NCBI GenBank assembly: GCA_035279705.1
Contig: DATEHG010000215.1
Coordinates: 1 to 7,553 of the forward strand
Length of the DNA: 7,553 nt
Direction of reading: 5' to 3'
Origin: DATEHG01 sp035279705
Lineage (GTDB): Bacteria > Gemmatimonadota > Gemmatimonadetes > Gemmatimonadales > GWC2-71-9
Below the pieces are notes generated by a model, which did not search any database, was not told the DNA's origin, and worked only from the letters and a program-made list of their open reading frames with translations. Positions 5,722 through 7,553 of this stretch are shown one piece after another (positions within the stretch are counted from its first letter, which is position 1; each line of letters opens with the position of its first letter). Position numbers and translations under genes: made by a program.

Positions 5722-6093
5722 ATGGCGGGCGAATTCCCGAAGCTGCCCTGCTTTCCCTGCCCCCATCACTCCGCCTGCTGCGCCTACGGCGTGACGCTGA
5801 CTGACGAGGAGGCCGAAGGCCTGGGCGCCCGGTACGGAAGGCAGAAGGTCTACCAGAACCGCTGGGGAGAGTGGCGCACCCGGATCCGGCGGGGCTACTG
5901 TGTGTTTCTGGTGAAGAACAGCTGCACGATTCACGACGATCCCGACTACCCCGCCGTCTGCCGCGGGTTTCCCTGGACGGACGCCGAGACCGGCGGGCCG
6001 TACGAATTCGACCAGACCATCTGCCCGGAATTTGTCTCTCGGCCGGAGCTGGTGCAGATAGGCAGGGGGGGCAGGGGGGCAGGGGGGCAGTGA
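5722..6093 (+). CDS. YkgJ-type cysteine-cluster protein (zinc/iron-chelating domain)
   Basis: This 123-residue protein carries the cysteine pattern of the YkgJ (CxxCxxCC) family, which is thought to bind zinc or an iron-sulfur cluster; its cellular role is unknown. Visible cysteines are C10, C13, C19, C20, C60, C68, C80 and C101. The family core is clear: GYCVFL (58-63), SCTIHDD (67-73), YPAVCRGFPW (76-85) and ICPEF (100-104). There is no signal peptide, so it should be cytoplasmic. The ATG lies 2 nt after the phosphatase stop, with no Shine-Dalgarno, so translation is probably coupled to the upstream gene. The last residues, roughly GRGGRGAGGQ, are encoded by the G-rich array at 6063-6090 and look like a tail added by repeat DNA. 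Beyond the stop the same frame stays open to a TAA that overlaps the dipeptidase ATG. Confidence 0.85.
   Translation: MAGEFPKLPCFPCPHHSACCAYGVTLTDEEAEGLGARYGRQKVYQNRWGEWRTRIRRGYCVFLVKNSCTIHDDPDYPAVCRGFPWTDAETGGPYEFDQTICPEFVSRPELVQIGRGGRGAGGQ
6063..6090 (+). repeat. CAGGGGGG tandem array at the 3' end of the YkgJ-like gene
   Basis: CAG followed by G-runs repeats with G tracts of 7, 6 and 6, giving one 9-nt unit (6063-6071), two 8-nt units (6072-6079, 6080-6087) and a final CAG. The TGA stop codon follows directly at 6091-6093. Such G-runs are prone to slippage, and a change of one base would alter the reading frame and the C-terminal tail. Four nearby G-runs could also form a G-quadruplex on the plus strand, although the first (GG at 6061-6062) is short. 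Confidence 0.8.
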
Positions 6094-6155
6094 ACGACAG
6101 AGTTTCGAAGCTATCTTCGTTGGCCTGCAGACTTCTTCAATCCAGGAATGCTCTA
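6094..6155 (+). other. Spacer between YkgJ-like and dipeptidase genes with small hairpin and RBS
   Basis: The 62-nt gap contains a 5-bp inverted repeat, CGAAG at 6106-6110 and CTTCG at 6115-6119, with a 4-nt loop and no T-run; it is not a convincing terminator. AGGA at 6144-6147 lies 8 nt before the dipeptidase ATG and is the likely ribosome site. The gap is short enough for cotranscription. Confidence 0.45.
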
Positions 6156-7430
6156 ATGTCTCCGTGCCTCCGTGCTCGCTTTTCCCTGACCACAGGAATG
6201 CTCCTCGTGTCGCTCGCCGTGACATCGCAGGCCGGGCCGCTCTACGCCCAGGACGACGCCGCCCTCAAGCACGCCCGCGAACTGCTCACGAAGTTTCCGG
6301 TGATCGACGGTCACAATGACCTGCCCTGGGTCATTCGCGAGAACAAGAAGGCCCCGATGGACGTGGCGGCGTACGACCTGCGGAAGCCCACGCCCGGGAT
6401 GACCGACATCGCGCGGCTCAAGGCGGGCCACGTGGGCGGGCAGTTCTGGAGCATTTACATCCCGGGAGAGATCAAGGACAGCGGCTATGCCCGGGTCCAG
6501 CTCGAGGAGTTCGACATCGCCCGGCGGATGATCGCCCGGTATCCGGAAGCCCTGGAGCTGGCGCTCACGGCGGACGACGTCGAGCGCGCCATCAAGCGGG
6601 GCCACGTCGCCTCGCTGCTCGGCATGGAGGGCGGTCACGCCATCGAGAACAGCCTCGGCGCCCTGCGGATGTACTACGCCCTCGGCGCCCGGTACATGAC
6701 GCTCACCCACAACGTGACGCTGGACTGGGCCGACGCGGCGCTGGACACCGCGAAGCACGGCGGCCTCACCCCGTTCGGCAAGGAAGTGGTGCGCGAGATG
6801 AACCGGCTGGGAATGCTGGTCGATCTTTCCCACGTCTCGCCCGGCGTGATGAGCGATGCGCTCTCCACCACCGAGGCGCCGGTCATGTTCTCGCACTCGT
6901 CGTCGCGGGCGCTGGTGGACTATCCCCGCAACGTGCCGGACTCGATCCTGGCCCGGCTCCCCGCCAACGGCGGCGTGGTGATGGCCACCTTCGTGCCCAG
7001 CTTCGTGTCGGTCAAGGTGCAGGAGGCGGAACGCGCCGAAGAAGCGGCGCTGAAGCCGCTGCTCGAGGGGGTGACCGATACCGCGCAGCGCAGCAAGATC
7101 ACCAAGGACTATGAGACGGCCCACCCGCAGCCCAAGGCCACCATCGCAGACGTGGCCGATCATATCGAGCACATCCGCAAGGTCGCCGGGGTGGATCACG
7201 TCGGGATCGGCAGCGACCTCGATGGCATCGACTTCGGCCCCGATGGCCTCGAGGACGTTTCCAAGTTTCCCAATCTCTTTGCGGAACTGATCCGGCGGGG
7301 CTGGTCGGACGCGGACCTGGCGAAGCTCGCCCAGGGCAACATTCTGCGAGTCTTGCGGCAGGCGGAGGCGGTCGCCAAGCGGCTCCAGGCTGAGCGCCAG
7401 CCCTCCACAGCAACGATTTCGAAGCAGTAA
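6156..7430 (+). CDS. Membrane dipeptidase, peptidase family M19, exported
   Basis: This 424-residue protein is a member of peptidase family M19 (renal-dipeptidase type), a zinc enzyme with an amidohydrolase-like barrel that splits dipeptides. Metal and catalytic residues are visible by motif: H53 and D55 (DGHND), bridging E158 (GMEGGH), H226 (DLSHVS), H247 (SHSSSR) and D354 (GSDLDG). The order and spacing resemble human His20/Asp22, Glu125, His198, His219 and Asp288. A signal peptide (RAR, a hydrophobic core, then LYAQ, about residues 1-32) directs it out of the cytoplasm. ATG 6156 was chosen because AGGA lies 8 nt upstream and it supplies the basic N-region; in-frame ATG 6198 would remove both arginines. 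The first codons lie in two CTCCGTGC octamers. It probably shares a transcript with the phosphatase and YkgJ-like genes and may supply amino acids from peptides or cell-wall fragments. Confidence 0.93.
   Translation: MSPCLRARFSLTTGMLLVSLAVTSQAGPLYAQDDAALKHARELLTKFPVIDGHNDLPWVIRENKKAPMDVAAYDLRKPTPGMTDIARLKAGHVGGQFWSIYIPGEIKDSGYARVQLEEFDIARRMIARYPEALELALTADDVERAIKRGHVASLLGMEGGHAIENSLGALRMYYALGARYMTLTHNVTLDWADAALDTAKHGGLTPFGKEVVREMNRLGMLVDLSHVSPGVMSDALSTTEAPVMFSHSSSRALVDYPRNVPDSILARLPANGGVVMATFVPSFVSVKVQEAERAEEAALKPLLEGVTDTAQRSKITKDYETAHPQPKATIADVADHIEHIRKVAGVDHVGIGSDLDGIDFGPDGLEDVSKFPNLFAELIRRGWSDADLAKLAQGNILRVLRQAEAVAKRLQAERQPSTATISKQ
6160..6175 (+). repeat. Two CTCCGTGC octamers at the start of the dipeptidase gene
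   Basis: Two perfect CTCCGTGC copies start 2 nt after the ATG and encode part of the signal-peptide N-region (SPCLR). Two copies alone could be chance. I list it because it matches the short-repeat style of the other junctions in this window. Confidence 0.5.
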
Positions 7431-7434
7431 CCGC

Positions 7435-7497
7435 GGAGAAAGCGAAAAGAGAAAGGCGAAAGGCGAAAGGCGAAAAGCGAAACGCGAAAGGCGAACG
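7435..7497 (+). repeat. GCGAAAN heptamer array downstream of the dipeptidase gene
   Basis: Nine heptamers lie in exact register. From 7456 they read GCGAAAG, GCGAAAG, GCGAAAA, GCGAAAC, GCGAAAG, GCGAACG; the three earlier ones are GGAGAAA, GCGAAAA and GAGAAAG. The seventh base is the most variable. The array begins 5 nt after the dipeptidase TAA and faces an inverted array at 7521-7548, with a terminator-like hairpin between them. Confidence 0.88.
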
Positions 7498-7530
7498 GGA
7501 CTGCCCCGTATCTGCAGTCCTTTTCTCTTT
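7498..7530 (+). terminator. Rho-independent-type terminator after the dipeptidase gene
   Basis: GGACTGC at 7498-7504 pairs perfectly with GCAGTCC at 7514-7520 across a 9-nt loop. TTTTCTCTTT follows directly, giving a stem and a T-rich tail. The T-rich tail is itself the first units of the inverted heptamer array, so the repeat supplies the U-tract. This would end the phosphatase, YkgJ-like and dipeptidase transcript. Confidence 0.6.
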
Positions 7531-7548
7531 TCGCTTTTCGCTTTTCTC
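7521..7548 (-). repeat. GCGAAAN heptamer array in reverse orientation (TTTTCNC units)
   Basis: Four in-register units read TTTTCTC, TTTTCGC, TTTTCGC, TTTTCTC on the plus strand, the reverse complement of GNGAAAA. Together with 7435-7497 this makes a facing inverted pair, the same layout as the AGCC arrays. The last five bases of the window (7549-7553) show nothing, and the array may be longer outside it. Confidence 0.82.
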
Positions 7549-7553
7549 CTTGA

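Noticed and set aside
6153..7199. A 348-codon antisense frame over the dipeptidase gene, and a 248-codon one over galE (2336-3082)
   Set aside because: Both are typical high-GC shadows of well-supported genes, with low-complexity charged composition.
7435..7548. A CRISPR-like array
   Set aside because: The units are 7 nt in direct tandem without spacers, and no cas gene is present.

Overview
This window looks like a chromosomal segment from a high-GC, Gram-negative-type bacterium. I infer Gemmatimonadota or a similar soil or sediment lineage. The basis is high GC, strong G/C preference at third codon positions, several exported or lipidated proteins, and short repeats at gene boundaries; I recall that last style from environmental genomes of this type. 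The taxonomic call is a guess. The window has six complete protein genes and one partial gene. No rRNA, tRNA, CRISPR array, insertion sequence or prophage gene was recognised.

Layout. 1-276 (+) is the C-terminal end of a small membrane protein, perhaps a CDP-alcohol phosphatidyltransferase. 300-2087 (-) is a sodium:solute symporter family transporter, convergent with the first gene. 2357-3367 (+) is galE, UDP-glucose 4-epimerase, divergent from the transporter. 3443-3964 (-) is a small predicted lipoprotein with an HEMLH zinc-protease-like motif, convergent with galE. 4118-5719 (+; the frame is open from 3998) is an exported PafA-type alkaline phosphatase. It is followed 2 nt later by a YkgJ-type cysteine-cluster protein (5722-6093, +), then by an exported M19 membrane dipeptidase (6156-7430, +). 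The last three genes look like one transcription unit, ending at a hairpin plus T-rich terminator near 7498-7530.

Working together. A symporter and GalE divergent from one another would fit sugar uptake and nucleotide-sugar supply for the cell envelope. The phosphatase and dipeptidase would fit scavenging of phosphate and amino acids outside the cytoplasm. These links rest only on proximity.

Most notable signal. Five of the six gene junctions longer than 2 nt carry short tandem arrays of 7- or 8-nt units, and the unit sequence differs between junctions. Three junctions carry degenerate heptamers arranged as facing inverted arms: AGCCNTA at 248-321 and at 2104-2252, and GCGAAAN with its reverse complement at 7435-7548. 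Two junctions carry octamers: AGACGGGC at 3367-3390, and CAGGGGGG at 6063-6090 with CTCCGTGC at 6160-6175. Several arrays run into genes. They encode the last residues and stop codons of the first gene and the transporter, share the last base of the galE stop codon, encode the tail of the YkgJ-like protein, and encode the start of the dipeptidase signal peptide. This resembles the heptanucleotide STRR repeats described in cyanobacteria, but the paired inverted layout and the overlap with coding ends deserve a closer look.
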